This document shows, in pieces, positions 46,607 to 46,806 of a stretch of 46,806 bases of DNA. The first letter of the stretch is position 1. Each line of letters opens with the position of its first letter. The DNA is from a virus. The notes below the pieces were generated by a model that was not told where the DNA came from, did no database searches, and saw only the letters and a program-made list of their open reading frames with translations. Both the position numbers and the translations under genes were made by a program. The stretch spans positions 1 through 46,806 of IMG/VR virus record IMGVR_UViG_3300017783_000047. One strand, given 5' to 3'.

Positions 46607-46738
46607 TCACATGGCATCGATTTGGCGTTGAATAGTCTCGTTTCTTTCGTTAATAACATCCATCATCGATGAATCTAACAACTCAATGAGTAAGTTAGCA
46701 CCACAGATAACGATGATAGCAGCAAGAGCAATACGCAT
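46607..46738 (-). CDS. Small membrane protein, 43 aa
   Basis: The frame MRIALAAIIVICGANLLIEL, then LDSSMMDVINERNETIQRQI, DAM and TGA has one clear N-terminal transmembrane segment (residues 3-21, nearly all hydrophobic) after a single Arg, then a charged amphipathic helix. That is the layout of short inner-membrane phage peptides; a signal-anchor with a cytoplasmic or periplasmic helix is likely. Its start context (TCATCATGCGTA) is identical over 12 nt to that of the 115-aa gene and has no SD. Function unknown. Confidence 0.7.
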   Translation of the reverse strand: MRIALAAIIVICGANLLIELLDSSMMDVINERNETIQRQIDAM

Positions 46739-46762
46739 GATGAAAAGATTTAGTAAAGAATG

Positions 46763-46792
46763 TGAAGCGATTAAAGTATTATAAACGCTTCA
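46763..46792 (-). promoter_or_regulatory. Putative promoter region with inverted repeat around a TATAAT box
   Basis: A TATAAT word on the minus strand (46778-46783) lies between perfect 7-bp arms TGAAGCG (46763-46769) and CGCTTCA (46786-46792), 40 nt before the 43-aa gene. No good -35 is seen. A repeat enclosing a -10 box would suit a repressor site, but the evidence is slight. Confidence 0.35.
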
Positions 46793-46806
46793 GTTACATG
46801 CCATTC

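Overview
The window is about 46.8 kb from the genome of a T4-like contractile-tailed cyanophage (Kyanoviridae-type myovirus of marine Synechococcus or Prochlorococcus). The assignment rests on T4 baseplate genes in T4 order (gp25, gp6, gp7, gp8), on DUF4815, YHYH and MTD-type tail proteins typical of marine cyanophages, on T4-type late promoters (NATAAATA), and on small conserved cyanophage genes. Every gene I can support lies on the minus strand, so transcription runs from high to low coordinates.

Right part (46.8 to 44.2 kb, upstream in transcription): compact small genes. These are a 43-aa membrane peptide, a conserved 115-aa cyanophage protein, a possible 25-aa membrane peptide coupled to it by an ATGA overlap, a 2OG-Fe(II) oxygenase, a 76-aa protein and several short unknown genes. 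Three good sigma70-type promoters lie here, two of them with TTGACA, a 17-bp spacer and a near-consensus -10. An intergenic stretch carries a perfect 11-bp inverted repeat built from two TTTTCCACA (DnaA-box-like) words. This part looks like early or host-RNAP-transcribed accessory DNA.

Middle part (44.2 to 40.1 kb): a 57-aa AbrB-like protein and a 96-aa protein at the border, then an 836-aa virion protein, a PAAR spike-tip protein (gp5.4-like), a 49-aa basic protein and gp25. Left part (40.1 to 1 kb): gp6; a single 7,019-codon gene; a 408-aa fibre-like protein with a cupredoxin-like C-terminus; a 1,544-aa YHYH/cupredoxin-like protein; gp8; a 2,665-aa DUF4815 tail protein; two 75-aa coiled-coil proteins; a strong intrinsic terminator; and the N-terminal 340 codons of a tail fibre with an MTD-type N-terminus that runs off the window.

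The main discovery candidate is the 21-kb gene. It lies exactly between gp6 and gp8, where T4 has gp7, and short segments resembling the T4 gp7 C-terminal region occur in T4 order at about residues 20-60, 675-735 and 3465-3500. They are separated by about 600 and 2,750 residues of inserted modules (GSGY beta repeats, YHYH, propeller-like, LamG-like, a six-copy repeat of about 90 aa, helical repeats, a carbohydrate-binding-like module). It is best read as a baseplate wedge protein massively expanded by adhesin-like insertions. The same repeat families occur in the neighbouring baseplate and tail proteins, which suggests module shuffling inside the tail cluster. Three genes (7,019, 2,665 and 1,544 aa) fill about 72% of the window.
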